This document shows, one piece after another, positions 46,643 through 55,845 of a DNA stretch of 64,000 bases. Position numbers and translations under genes: made by a program. Position 1 is the stretch's first letter; each line of letters begins with the position of its first letter. The notes below the pieces were generated by a model that was not told the DNA's origin, did no database searches, and saw nothing but the letters and a program-made list of their open reading frames with translations. Source of the stretch: Ruminococcaceae bacterium UBA6845 (GTDB lineage: Bacteria; Bacillota; Clostridia; Oscillospirales; Acutalibacteraceae); NCBI GenBank assembly GCA_002449395.1, contig DKDP01000033.1:117283-181282 (forward strand). The letters are read 5' to 3'.

Positions 46643-46675
46643 GGAGTTGTCGCACATTTCGGCGGCAGCTCCTTT
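46643..46675 (+). terminator. Possible weak terminator
   Basis: Stem GGAGTTGTCGC / GCGGCAGCTCC with two G-U pairs, but only three T follow. Confidence 0.4.
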
Positions 46676-46802
46676 AAAAATTTGCAAAACTTTTTGTAAA
46701 AAAAGAGAAATTCGGTTTAATTGTATTTTTTAGCGGATTTCAAGTATACATCCGCAGTCTTATGTGTTATAATGAAAAAAGATTCCGAAAAGGAGAGTTA
46801 AG

Positions 46803-49256
46803 ATGAAAAAACGTTTGCTTTCAGTCCTTATGATCGTCGTTTTGCTGACGGTCAGCTTTTCTCTGCCCTCTTTTGCGGCTACGGCGATGAAACTGACGGG
46901 TGCTACGTACCCGACGGTGCTCAAAAAGGGCGATCCTTTTGTCGCAAGAGGAGTTATCACCTCGGACTGCGATATTCTCGAGGTCGTTATCGGAGTTTAC
47001 AATTCGAGCGGCAAGGCGGAATTTGAATATACGGGACTACCCGGCGAGAAAAGCTATGATATAAATAATGTCGACTATCTTCTGTCGTTTTCAAAGCTGC
47101 CGACGGGAACATTTACATATAAAATCGTTGCGACGGACGAAAAGAGCTCAAAGGTTGTTCTGCTGAACAGGAGCTTTACCGTCAACACCACCGGTAAGGT
47201 GAGCACAATAAAGCTCACCGACGGAACCTCCCCTGCCGATTTCACTCAGGGTGAGGGTTACAGCGTTAAGGGCGTCATTTCATCAAATTATAACCTGACC
47301 GAGGTAATTATCGGTGCTTACAACACGAACGGAACGGTCGGATTTGAATTTTCCGACACACCGTACACGAAGAGCTTTGACATCCGTGACGTTGATTACA
47401 GTCTTCCGTTCTCCAAGCTGAAAGCGGGAACCTATACATATAAGATTACGGCAAGCGACACCGAGGTCTCGGATGTTGTGCTGATGCAGAAAACATTTAC
47501 CGTCAGATCCTCGGGAACGGTCGCAAGCACACTGAAGCTCACCGACGGAACCTACCCCGCCGATTTTACTCAGGGTGAGGGTTACAGCGTTAAGGGTGTT
47601 ATCTCGTCGAACTACAATATAACAAAGGTCGTCATCGGCGCATACAATACAAACGGAACAGTCGGATTTGAATTTTCCGATACACCGTACACAAAGAGCT
47701 TTGATATCCGTGACGTTGATTACAGTCTCCCGTTCTCCAAACTGAAAGCGGGAACCTATACATACAAGGTTGTAGCGAGCGACACAAATTCGTCGAATGT
47801 CGTGCTGATGCAAAAGACGTTTAATGTTACAACGTCGGGATCTTCGGCAAGCAGCCTCAAGCTGAACAACGCAACTTATCCCTCAAACGTAAATTACGGC
47901 GAAGGATATTCTGTCAAGGGCACCGTGACGTCTGACTACAATATCACAAAGGTTGTCATCGGCGCATACACATCAAGCGGCGCCAAGGGCTTTGAATATG
48001 TCGGATATCCGAACTCAAAGAGCTTTGATATCAGCGACGTTGACTATTATCTCACCTTTTCAAAGCTCAGTGTCGGAACGTATACATATAAGATAATGGC
48101 AAGCGATTCACGTCAGTCAAATGTTGTGCTGATGGAAAAAATGTTCCGTGTTATTTCGGGCGGAAGCTCGACGGGTGACCTGAACGAGGTCAACTGGGAT
48201 GTTATTGACATATCGTATTGGAACAGAAATGCCATCGACTCGTGGTCGGATATGGCAAGCGAGCTTGACGCAATTATTCTCAGGCTCGGATTTGCTTACA
48301 CGGCAAGCAAAAAGATGGAAGAGGACGACAGCTTTGCGGACTATTACGCCGCCGCAAAGAGGAACAACATTCCGGTCGGAATCTACTATTTCGGTGCGGC
48401 AACTACGGTAAGCGAGGCAGACAGGGAAGCTGATTTTGTCCTCGACCTTTTGGATAAATACGATTGCAAGCTGGAGATGCCCGTCTATTACGATCTGGAA
48501 ACAGAGGATCAGGTTGATCTGACGCAGGAGGAATGTACTGCGGTTGCACGTACTTTCTGCGACAAGGTCAGTGCGGCGGGATATTATGTCGGAATTTACT
48601 GCAACAAATATTTTGCAAGGGATGAGCTTTACGCCTCACAGCTCAGTGATTTCGATTTCTGGATTGCCGAATATAATTCAAGCTGCACGTACAACGGCGA
48701 ATACGGAATGTGGCAGTACACCGAATCGGGAAGAATTTCGGGGCTCAACGGAGTGTGCGACAAGAACTACTGCTACTACGATTACCCGACTTATATCAAG
48801 GCAAACGGTTTAAACGGTTTTTCAAAGCCTCAGCCGGTTGTTAATCCGCAGTTCAGCTTTAAGACGGGAGCGAACCTCACCGTTAATCAGAATAGCAAGA
48901 CGGTCGTTTTGAAAAAATCTCCGGGACTTACGCAAAGTCAGTTTATTTCAAAATACGTTTCATACAAGGACGTAAACGTCAGTATGTCGGCTCTTGTCGG
49001 CGGAAAGGTTGCGACAGGATCCAAAATCTCAGCCTCGGGCAACGGAAAGAGCTTCGGACCGTATACAATTTGTTTGCTCGGCGACACAAGCTCGGATTCA
49101 AAGATCAATTCAAACGATGCGCTTTTGATTCTCCAACATTCGGTCGGTTCAAAAACACTCTCGGGATATCCGTTGATAAGCGCAGACTGGAACGGCGACG
49201 GCAAGGTCAATTCGCTTGACGCCCTTGAGGTCTTGAAATTCTCGGTATCACAATAA
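46803..49256 (+). CDS. Secreted GH25 lysozyme with four tandem beta repeats and dockerin-like end
   Basis: An 817-residue exported protein. Signal peptide residues 1-26; four ~108-residue repeats (29-~460), each with the plan SVKGVISSNYNLTEVIIGAY and DYSLPFSKLKAGTYTYK; GH25 muramidase at ~462-675 with the acidic residues in DVIDISYWN and VYYDLETED; then a linker and a dockerin-type pair of calcium loops at ~757-815 (DTSSDSKINSNDA, DWNGDGKVNSLDA). GH25 enzymes cut the glycan strand of peptidoglycan. The repeats probably act in wall binding or spacing. Start with AAAAGGAG upstream. Confidence 0.92.
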   Translation: MKKRLLSVLMIVVLLTVSFSLPSFAATAMKLTGATYPTVLKKGDPFVARGVITSDCDILEVVIGVYNSSGKAEFEYTGLPGEKSYDINNVDYLLSFSKLPTGTFTYKIVATDEKSSKVVLLNRSFTVNTTGKVSTIKLTDGTSPADFTQGEGYSVKGVISSNYNLTEVIIGAYNTNGTVGFEFSDTPYTKSFDIRDVDYSLPFSKLKAGTYTYKITASDTEVSDVVLMQKTFTVRSSGTVASTLKLTDGTYPADFTQGEGYSVKGVISSNYNITKVVIGAYNTNGTVGFEFSDTPYTKSFDIRDVDYSLPFSKLKAGTYTYKVVASDTNSSNVVLMQKTFNVTTSGSSASSLKLNNATYPSNVNYGEGYSVKGTVTSDYNITKVVIGAYTSSGAKGFEYVGYPNSKSFDISDVDYYLTFSKLSVGTYTYKIMASDSRQSNVVLMEKMFRVISGGSSTGDLNEVNWDVIDISYWNRNAIDSWSDMASELDAIILRLGFAYTASKKMEEDDSFADYYAAAKRNNIPVGIYYFGAATTVSEADREADFVLDLLDKYDCKLEMPVYYDLETEDQVDLTQEECTAVARTFCDKVSAAGYYVGIYCNKYFARDELYASQLSDFDFWIAEYNSSCTYNGEYGMWQYTESGRISGLNGVCDKNYCYYDYPTYIKANGLNGFSKPQPVVNPQFSFKTGANLTVNQNSKTVVLKKSPGLTQSQFISKYVSYKDVNVSMSALVGGKVATGSKISASGNGKSFGPYTICLLGDTSSDSKINSNDALLILQHSVGSKTLSGYPLISADWNGDGKVNSLDALEVLKFSVSQ
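46887..48182 (+). repeat. Four tandem repeats of 324 bases inside the GH25 gene
   Basis: Units start at 46887, 47211, 47535 and 47859, exactly 324 bases apart. Units 2 and 3 are near-identical in DNA, units 1 and 4 have diverged. Confidence 0.93.
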
Positions 49257-49274
49257 AATGAGGACGGTATTATT

Positions 49275-49976
49275 ATGAAGATAGGAATTGTCACTGACGC
49301 ACATTACTGCGACCTTGAGTTGCTCGGCGGCGACAGAAAGCCACGTTACGCTTTTTCGGCAGTCAAGGCGGCTTTTGAGGAATTTAAGAAACAGGGAGTG
49401 CAGGTTGTTGCCAGTCTCGGCGATATGGCGCATTATAACGACGGCAAGGATGAGAGTTTAAAGCACCTTAAGGAGATTTCCGAGATGATGAACTCCTACG
49501 GGATCCCGATCTATCACTGTATGGGGAATCACGACAGCGAGATTGTCAGCGGCAAGGAATACGCCGAGATTTCGGGATTCAACGTTGCGCCCGCCGTTTT
49601 TGAGGACGACGAGGTCAGACTGATTTTCGTTGACGCTTCATATTGGCCGAACGGAAAACCCTACGAGGCACCGAATGTCGACTGGACGCAGAGCCTTGTG
49701 CCGGAGCACGAGCTTGATTGGCTGAAAAAACAGCTCGACACCGAAAAAAGGACGGTTGTTTTCACCCATCAGAACATTGATACAAACATCAACGAGGATC
49801 ACATAATCTCAAATGCGGATGAGATTAACGGCATCCTTGCGGACTACGGTGTTTCGCACGTTTTCCAGGGTCACTACCATTATGGTGCGGAGAACATTAT
49901 AAACGGAATCCCATACACCACGCTGAGGGCAATGTGCTTGGACGATTCAGAAAATTATTTGATTGCAGAGGTTTAA
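49275..49976 (+). CDS. Cytosolic metallophosphoesterase
   Basis: A 233-residue calcineurin-like phosphoesterase without signal peptide. Metal-binding blocks: VTDAHYCD, SLGDMAHYNDG, CMGNHDSE, FTHQNID and FQGHYHYG. The size and sequence suggest the group acting on small phosphomono- or diesters (cyclic nucleotide phosphodiesterase-like). GAGGA lies ten bases before the ATG. The following channel gene starts one base after its stop. Confidence 0.88.
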   Translation: MKIGIVTDAHYCDLELLGGDRKPRYAFSAVKAAFEEFKKQGVQVVASLGDMAHYNDGKDESLKHLKEISEMMNSYGIPIYHCMGNHDSEIVSGKEYAEISGFNVAPAVFEDDEVRLIFVDASYWPNGKPYEAPNVDWTQSLVPEHELDWLKKQLDTEKRTVVFTHQNIDTNINEDHIISNADEINGILADYGVSHVFQGHYHYGAENIINGIPYTTLRAMCLDDSENYLIAEV

Positions 49977-49977
49977 T

Positions 49978-50640
49978 ATGTCGGTTGAGGAGCTTGTTGG
50001 ATTAATATTTGAAATGGTCGGAACTGTTGCTTTTGCGATATCGGGAGCAATGGTCGCCATCAAAAAAAGGGTAGATGTTTTCGGAGTCGTTGTGCTCAGT
50101 GCAATGACAGCGCTCGGCGGCGGAATCGTGCGTGACATTCTTATCGGTCACCTGCCGCCCACGATGTTTTCCGATTATCGATACGTTATGGTTGCGGTTA
50201 TCACATCGGTTATCGTATTTATAGTTGCATATATTTTCCGTGAATCGTATCAGAAGAGTGAAAAAACGGTCGATGCGGTCAACAATATTTTTGACGCTCT
50301 CGGTCTCGGCGTTTTCACGGTTATGGGTGCAAAGGTTGCGATTGAATCAGGCTTCACGGTCAACGGAATTTTGGTCGTTTGCCTCGCCGTTGTTACGGGG
50401 GTCGGCGGCGGTCTTATCCGTGACGTTATGCTGATGGAAATTCCGTTTGTGCTCAAAAAGAGAATATACGCCGTCGCTTCGATTCTCGGCGGAACGGCAT
50501 ATCATTTGATGTATATTCACGGCGTAAATGTCAGAATTTCTTCCGTTATCGCCGTTATCGTAGTGTTCGTCGTGAGAATCCTCGCAACGATTTTCAAGTT
50601 GGATCTCCCAAAGGTCAAGTTTCCAAAGGAGCAGAAATAA
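49978..50640 (+). CDS. TRIC/UPF0126 family membrane protein (YadS/YicG-like)
   Basis: A 220-residue membrane protein with an internal duplication: ALGGGIVRDILIGHLPP in the first half and GVGGGLIRDVMLMEIPF in the second, each part of a three-helix unit, with a seventh helix at the end. The family is related to trimeric cation channels; some members transport glycine or other small molecules. The ATG at 49978 with AGAGG upstream is preferred over an earlier start within the phosphoesterase. Confidence 0.9.
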   Translation: MSVEELVGLIFEMVGTVAFAISGAMVAIKKRVDVFGVVVLSAMTALGGGIVRDILIGHLPPTMFSDYRYVMVAVITSVIVFIVAYIFRESYQKSEKTVDAVNNIFDALGLGVFTVMGAKVAIESGFTVNGILVVCLAVVTGVGGGLIRDVMLMEIPFVLKKRIYAVASILGGTAYHLMYIHGVNVRISSVIAVIVVFVVRILATIFKLDLPKVKFPKEQK

Positions 50641-50644
50641 AGTT

Positions 50645-50684
50645 ACAGGGCTGTCGCATTTGTGTGCAAACAGCCCTGTCTTTT
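50645..50684 (+). terminator. Rho-independent terminator between converging genes
   Basis: Stem ACAGGGCTGT / ACAGCCCTGT followed by CTTTT on the plus strand; the convergent rsmF-like gene ends at its edge. Confidence 0.85.
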
Positions 50685-52029
50685 ATAATGTTCGTAATCC
50701 CTTGGGATAATGATTTTTTGCGGTTCCTGCGACCGCTTTTGCACCGCCGATCGGACAGCCGTCAATCATCACCGCACACCATCCTTTGTCAAATTCACAC
50801 GGTACCGTCTCGCCGTGGATGTATTTTTTTGCCGTATCAAGATCAAGCTCGATTCTTTGCCTGAATAAAGTTCCCATTGCGGAGAAAAACTGATGATGCG
50901 GTTTGATATAATTTTTTTGCAGACTTCCTATCGTCACACCGCAGGAAAATGCACCGTTCGGAACAGGAAAATCCGAATCAAAATAGACAAAATTATCCTT
51001 GTATTTTTTTACCGCTTTTTTGTTGTAATCGGTAAGCGTTTCATCAAGAAAATCAAAAATAATTTTCTGCTCATTTTTCGGAATTTCACAAAGTGCCGAC
51101 TGCGGCAGTTCTTCAAAACCGATTCCGTCATTCTTTTTCATCAGCGCAAGAAACTGTCCCTCGCCCTTTGCAATGTGCGGATAAAATCTTCTGCATCGTG
51201 AAATATTTTCCGTTTTGCAGCCATCAAAATTTATTCCGTCCGAGGTTGCATTCACAACCTTTTCGTCAACGTTTATCAACTCAAAATTTTCATTTTCCGT
51301 GAGAAACCAATCAACATTTTTTTCGTTTTCTTCAAGAGAAAATGTGCAGGTCGAATAGAGAAGATATCCGCCGGGCTTTACGGTGCTTTTTATTTCATCG
51401 AGGATTTCACGCTGTCTTTCTGCACAATGCAGAACGTTTTCAACGCTCCATTCTTTCTGAGCATTTTCATCCTTGCGAAACATTCCCTCGCCCGAACACG
51501 GTGCGTCGACAATCACAAGATCAAACGCTTCGCCATAGAGTGAGGCGATTTTTTTTGCGTCGGCACAGGTTGTAATCACATTCCGGAAACCCATTCGCTC
51601 AATGTTGCCCGTCAGCGTCTTACAGCGTGACGGAACAATTTCATTTGAGACAAGGATTCCGTCTTTATTTTTCGCCGCCGCCTGAGTTGACTTTCCTCCG
51701 GGGGAAGCGCAGAGGTCAAGAATGTTCCAGTCGCTTTGTATCTCGATTCCCGCAACGGGAGCCATCGCCGACGGTTCCTGAATGTAAATTATTCCTGCGT
51801 GATGATACGGATGATTTCCGATCCCGTCGCAGGAAAAATAAAAACCGTTTTCTGCATACGGAATTTTTTTACCGCCGAAAGGATTAATTTCTTCAAAATT
51901 TTCTTCGCTTATTTTATTTGTATTTACTCGAAAAGAACGCACGTGATTTTCAGAAGATGACGCTTCAAATTTTTCATATTCCTCACCGAGCAAAACTTTC
52001 ATTCTGTTTTTAAAATCAATCGGTAACAT
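50683..52029 (-). CDS. rsmF: RsmF-type RNA m5C methyltransferase
   Basis: A 448-residue NOL1/NOP2/Sun family methyltransferase: SAM loop LDLCASPGGKSTQAA, catalytic motifs DAPCSGEGMFRK and YSTCTFSLEENE with the two active cysteines, and a C-terminal PUA-like extension (~360-448, KGWCAVMIDGCPIGGAKAV). The length and extension fit RsmF/YebU-like enzymes that make m5C in 16S rRNA; exact base target is inferred. It lies 11 bases downstream of rsmE. Confidence 0.9.
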   Translation of the reverse strand: MLPIDFKNRMKVLLGEEYEKFEASSSENHVRSFRVNTNKISEENFEEINPFGGKKIPYAENGFYFSCDGIGNHPYHHAGIIYIQEPSAMAPVAGIEIQSDWNILDLCASPGGKSTQAAAKNKDGILVSNEIVPSRCKTLTGNIERMGFRNVITTCADAKKIASLYGEAFDLVIVDAPCSGEGMFRKDENAQKEWSVENVLHCAERQREILDEIKSTVKPGGYLLYSTCTFSLEENEKNVDWFLTENENFELINVDEKVVNATSDGINFDGCKTENISRCRRFYPHIAKGEGQFLALMKKNDGIGFEELPQSALCEIPKNEQKIIFDFLDETLTDYNKKAVKKYKDNFVYFDSDFPVPNGAFSCGVTIGSLQKNYIKPHHQFFSAMGTLFRQRIELDLDTAKKYIHGETVPCEFDKGWCAVMIDGCPIGGAKAVAGTAKNHYPKGLRTL

Positions 52030-52040
52030 AAAAATTTTCC

Positions 52041-52784
52041 TTATAAATTCGCTTCAATGTTGAACATACAAATTGAGAGAGCGGCAATTGCGGCTGTCTC
52101 GGTTCTGAGGATCCTTTTGCCGAGCGACACGATTTCGCCGCCGTGTTCTTTCACTTTTTCAATTTCTTTTTCCTCGTATCCGCCCTCGGGTCCGATAAAG
52201 ATTCCCGCACTCATTCCGTCTTTCAGCTCGTCAATTTTGTTGCGCAGAATCTTCACGCTGTCGGCGCACTCATACGGGACAAGGAGCATATCGAGGCTTT
52301 CGGAATATTTCAGTGCCTCGCCGAATGTCATAACGTTTTTCACCTCGGGGATCACCGTCCTGCCCGACTGCTTTGCCGCACTTTCGGCAATTGACTGCCA
52401 TCTTGCTATCTTATTTTTTTTCTTCTTTTCATCGAGCCTGACGACGCATCTTGCCATTTCAACGGGAACGATTTCCGCCGCACCGAGCTCAACGGCTTTC
52501 TGAATTATCAGCTCCATTTTATCCGCTTTCGGAAGTCCCTGAAAAAGGACGAGCCGAACGGGCAGTTCCGTATTCTCGAGCTGTCCCTTTTCGATGTCGG
52601 CAATAACGCAGTCGCCCGAAAATTCACGGATCGAACAGCAGTAGCTTGCGCCGTTTCCGTCATTGGCAACGAATTTTTCGCCGGGCTTCATTCGCAGAAC
52701 ATTTTTTATATGATTGACGTCGCCGCCTGTGACAACAACCTGCTTTTCCGAAATATTTTCGGCAGGTACAAAAAAGTGGTACAT
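52041..52784 (-). CDS. rsmE: 16S rRNA m3U1498 methyltransferase RsmE
   Basis: A 247-residue SPOUT methyltransferase with the RsmE signatures GPEGGYEEKEIEKV and LGKRILRTETAAIAAL forming the knotted SAM site, and an N-terminal PUA-like domain (VTGGDVNHIKNVLRMKPGE). It methylates U1498 of 16S rRNA. It sits 15 bases downstream of the exported hydrolase gene on the same strand. Confidence 0.95.
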   Translation of the reverse strand: MYHFFVPAENISEKQVVVTGGDVNHIKNVLRMKPGEKFVANDGNGASYCCSIREFSGDCVIADIEKGQLENTELPVRLVLFQGLPKADKMELIIQKAVELGAAEIVPVEMARCVVRLDEKKKKNKIARWQSIAESAAKQSGRTVIPEVKNVMTFGEALKYSESLDMLLVPYECADSVKILRNKIDELKDGMSAGIFIGPEGGYEEKEIEKVKEHGGEIVSLGKRILRTETAAIAALSICMFNIEANL

Positions 52785-52799
52785 AATTTTTCTCCCAAA

Positions 52800-54779
52800 T
52801 TACTCAAAATAAACTTTCCAAAACTCGGAGTATGCTTTGTCACCGTAGAGTTTAAAAATCGTGTCGTCGGCAAACCTGATAATTTTTGTCAGCACCTCTG
52901 CCCACTCGGGCAGCTCGGCAAGCTGTTTCTGAGTGAGGAGCTTTGCGTTTTCTTCGCTGAGATTTCCGTATTTTACGCAGAAGTCATTAACTCTCTTCGT
53001 CGTCTCCTTGCAGAACTCTGCATCGGCTACCGTCGCTCTCATCACACGCTCGCAGTCGTACATTATCGCCCTGCACTCGTCCGCCGTCTCCAGCGTCCAG
53101 TCGAGCTTGCCTGCCGTGTAATCGGTGTAGAGATTTTTCATATCCCTGTATCTCCAGCGGCGGATAAACCAGTTGTCGGAATTACCGTTGAACTGCGGAT
53201 ATTTTTCAGGCTTTGAATTGACATTTTCAACATCGTGGGAGTACATCAGCGCAACCGCCAGATTAATAACGGGCGAATTGTTCGCCGCATCCTCGTGATG
53301 CATATTGTAAAAATACCATGTGTTGTCGGGAAGAACACCCGTCGATGCATCGACCTCTCCGTCCGGAGAAAGTCTGCCGCCGCTTCTGAGCTTTTCACCC
53401 GGAAGAGCCGCCGTTGCACCGAGCGTTGTAGATTCAACATTAATAACTCCGTCACTGTTGACCTTTGAAGAGTTCTCCATCACACGGAAGAAATTATACC
53501 GTGCGTCGCCCGCATGAAGTCCGTAGCCTGCGATTATATTAATTTTAATTCCGTTTGCAGTCATCTTTTTTATGTTGCTTTCAAGGTTTAGCTGTGCGTG
53601 ATAGAAAGCGTCGGTCTTTGCTCTGACGGGTGCGTGTGCCTCGTCACCGAGATATTTTTTCGCAAGCTCGGGATAAGCCTCCCTATTGACCATCGCCCAA
53701 ATCTGCGGCGTGTTTACAAGCAGGTTGTTAAACAGATTATCATAAATTTTTGTCAGCATTGCGGCGTTGACTTCTGCCGGGAGTGCACGGAGCAGAAAAT
53801 TAACCGTATGACCGATCAGCTCTCCGTACTCGGTGAACTCGGAGATCATCATCGGGATTCCCTCGTTATACCAGAACTCTGCCGAAATATCAAAGTCACG
53901 GTTCATCATATCCGTAACAGCCTGCGTGCCGTTGAGTACGGGCACAACATTGACAATAGTATTGACCTTGTCCGTGTTTGTGAACTGTTCGCAGAAAGCG
54001 GTGAATACCGTGCCGCCGAGACTGATCGGCAGGAGATTTACTTTTTTGGCACCCGTCTTTTCGAGGACAAAATCTATGTATTTGTCAAGCCTTTGTGCCG
54101 ATGTCATCGGATCGCCGAAAAGAGAAAACGAGAAAAAGAAAAGATTCTCCTCACCGATTATATCGGAAACTGTTCTGAGCGGAAGAATTTTATAAAGGTA
54201 TGCACACTGGTACTGCATATAATTCTGCGTATCTGCATCGTCGGGTGTTGCAAAATCCGCAAACGAACCGTTAAACTCCAAAAGTCCGATTTCATTATTT
54301 GCAAAACTGCCGTCGGGCAGGGTTTTCTGCGCCGAGAAAGCAACATCGGCAACCTTGCCGACTGCATCGACAATTCCGCAGTCTTTCTGAGCGATAACCG
54401 ATTTAACGAGCGGAGCAATCAGGCAGCGGGCAACCGCCTTGAGAATTTCTGGCACGTCGAAAATCATTGTGCCGCTCTGAAGATCGTTGCCGAAAGCATC
54501 TTTTTTAATCGGCGGACGTGACGGATCTTCGGCGGTCGAGCTGTCGTAATTCTCGTCAACAACATATGTTATCGAATGTGAAATTCCGGGCACAACAACC
54601 AGCGGATAATAATTTCCGTTTTCGTCAACATTGTCATAAACGACGGACATATCCTCAAGCGTATAAGGGTAGTTATCCGAAGCGGGTGTGTCCGAGGTTT
54701 TTGCCACAGCGCCGCCCATCGGCAAAATTGTCATTATAACCGACATAATCAGGGAAAAGATTTTCGCAATAAGGTTCAT
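52800..54779 (-). CDS. Exported alpha/beta hydrolase (lipase-like)
   Basis: A 659-residue protein with an N-terminal signal peptide (SLIMSVIMTILPMGGAVA). LVVVPGISHS fits the first strand and oxyanion loop of a lipase; LLPISLGGTVFTAF near residue 253 is a G-x-S-x-G-like elbow with Pro in the first place. Large helical insertions follow. A catalytic His may be in YNMHHEDAANN (~500). Family members act on acyl esters; the substrate is unknown. It starts an operon with rsmE and rsmF and has a clear promoter. Confidence 0.75.
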   Translation of the reverse strand: MNLIAKIFSLIMSVIMTILPMGGAVAKTSDTPASDNYPYTLEDMSVVYDNVDENGNYYPLVVVPGISHSITYVVDENYDSSTAEDPSRPPIKKDAFGNDLQSGTMIFDVPEILKAVARCLIAPLVKSVIAQKDCGIVDAVGKVADVAFSAQKTLPDGSFANNEIGLLEFNGSFADFATPDDADTQNYMQYQCAYLYKILPLRTVSDIIGEENLFFFSFSLFGDPMTSAQRLDKYIDFVLEKTGAKKVNLLPISLGGTVFTAFCEQFTNTDKVNTIVNVVPVLNGTQAVTDMMNRDFDISAEFWYNEGIPMMISEFTEYGELIGHTVNFLLRALPAEVNAAMLTKIYDNLFNNLLVNTPQIWAMVNREAYPELAKKYLGDEAHAPVRAKTDAFYHAQLNLESNIKKMTANGIKINIIAGYGLHAGDARYNFFRVMENSSKVNSDGVINVESTTLGATAALPGEKLRSGGRLSPDGEVDASTGVLPDNTWYFYNMHHEDAANNSPVINLAVALMYSHDVENVNSKPEKYPQFNGNSDNWFIRRWRYRDMKNLYTDYTAGKLDWTLETADECRAIMYDCERVMRATVADAEFCKETTKRVNDFCVKYGNLSEENAKLLTQKQLAELPEWAEVLTKIIRFADDTIFKLYGDKAYSEFWKVYFE

Positions 54780-54821
54780 CGTTTTATCCTCCCGATAAAG
54801 ATGTAAAATAAATGTAAAACA

Positions 54822-54850
54822 ATTATAACAAAATATAAATTCTTTTTCAA
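54822..54850 (-). promoter_or_regulatory. Sigma-A promoter of the hydrolase-rsmE-rsmF operon
   Basis: On the minus strand TTGAAA, 17-base spacer, TATAAT, about 43 bases from the start codon. Confidence 0.85.
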
Positions 54851-54855
54851 GGACG

Positions 54856-54884
54856 TTGATTTATTTCCGAAAAAATGCTAATAT
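54856..54884 (+). promoter_or_regulatory. Probable promoter of the PAP2 gene
   Basis: TTGATT, 17-base spacer, TAATAT, 31 bases before the start codon; back to back with the hydrolase promoter. Confidence 0.55.
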
Positions 54885-54914
54885 AAGTTATCAAAATTTT
54901 CGGAGGTTTAAATT

Positions 54915-55568
54915 ATGGAGATCACGGCGGCAGCCGCATGGCTCAACTCAACTTTTGCCGATTTCGATCTTGCAATTTTTGATTTCTTTCACAGATTGCA
55001 CGACTCGGCGGCAGGCGGATTCCTCGATGTCTTTTTCAATGCGGTAACAACCCTCGGCCACGACGGAATCGCTCTCATTATCATTTCACTCGTTCTTATG
55101 CTTTTCAAAAAGACAAGAAAAGCAGGCTCGGCAATGCTTGCAGGTATTATCGTCGGCGCAGTTTTCACAAATCTGACGATCAAACCACTCGTTTCCCGCC
55201 CGAGGCCTTACACCTTTACGGACAGTCCGGTTTATCAGTGGTGGCTGAATGCGGGAGCGCAGGTTGAAAGTGACAGATCGTTCCCCTCGGGTCACACGAC
55301 CTCGGCAATGGCGATGGTTACAGGTCTTTTCTGCGTGACGAACAAGAAAGTAAGCTGGCTTGCATTCCTTTTTGCAATATTTATGGGAATGTCCCGAATT
55401 TACCTTTGCGTTCACTATCCGACCGACGTTATCGGCGGACTGATCATCGGCGCAATCGGCGGCGTTATCGGCGGACTTCTCGTCAATTGGTTCTATAAGC
55501 ACGACGAGCACAAGCTCAACAAGGCATATATAAACTTCAGTTTTGCAAATCTTTTCAAAAAAGCATAA
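54915..55568 (+). CDS. PAP2-family membrane phosphatase
   Basis: A 217-residue membrane protein with about six helices and the three phosphatase motifs KPLVSRPRP, SFPSGHTTS and SRIYLCVHYPTD. Relatives dephosphorylate undecaprenyl pyrophosphate or phosphatidic acid on the outer face of the membrane. CGGAGG precedes the ATG. Single-gene unit with its own terminator. Confidence 0.92.
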   Translation: MEITAAAAWLNSTFADFDLAIFDFFHRLHDSAAGGFLDVFFNAVTTLGHDGIALIIISLVLMLFKKTRKAGSAMLAGIIVGAVFTNLTIKPLVSRPRPYTFTDSPVYQWWLNAGAQVESDRSFPSGHTTSAMAMVTGLFCVTNKKVSWLAFLFAIFMGMSRIYLCVHYPTDVIGGLIIGAIGGVIGGLLVNWFYKHDEHKLNKAYINFSFANLFKKA

Positions 55569-55581
55569 ATTATGTTTTATT

Positions 55582-55621
55582 ACACGGTACGGCAAAAATC
55601 TTGCTGTGCCGTGTTTTTTTG
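55582..55621 (+). terminator. Rho-independent terminator of the PAP2 gene
   Basis: Stem ACACGGTACGGCAA / TTGCTGTGCCGTGT followed by six T. Confidence 0.93.
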
Positions 55622-55756
55622 CTCTTATTTGTGCATAATGCACTTATAATCTCCACAATCACGTATAATTACTGTATAATTACATTCAAGAAATAAAGGC
55701 CCGAGTTTTTATCATCGTGCATAATTTCAGGTGGTATATTTTGGTAATTTTGCAAA

Positions 55757-55785
55757 TTGAGCAAAAAATTTTAAAGTGGTATAAT
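55757..55785 (+). promoter_or_regulatory. Sigma-A promoter of the 858-residue exported protein
   Basis: TTGAGC, 17-base spacer, TATAAT, with a ~50-base leader to the ribosome site. Confidence 0.7.
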
Positions 55786-55845
55786 CTATTTACAGGATGT
55801 TTCACCTGGCTAACGAAACAAATATTTGAAAAGGAGAAACCAAAT

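Noticed and set aside
46887..48182. Tandem repeats as a CRISPR array
   Set aside because: Units are 324 bases, without unique spacers, and encode in-frame beta domains of the GH25 protein.
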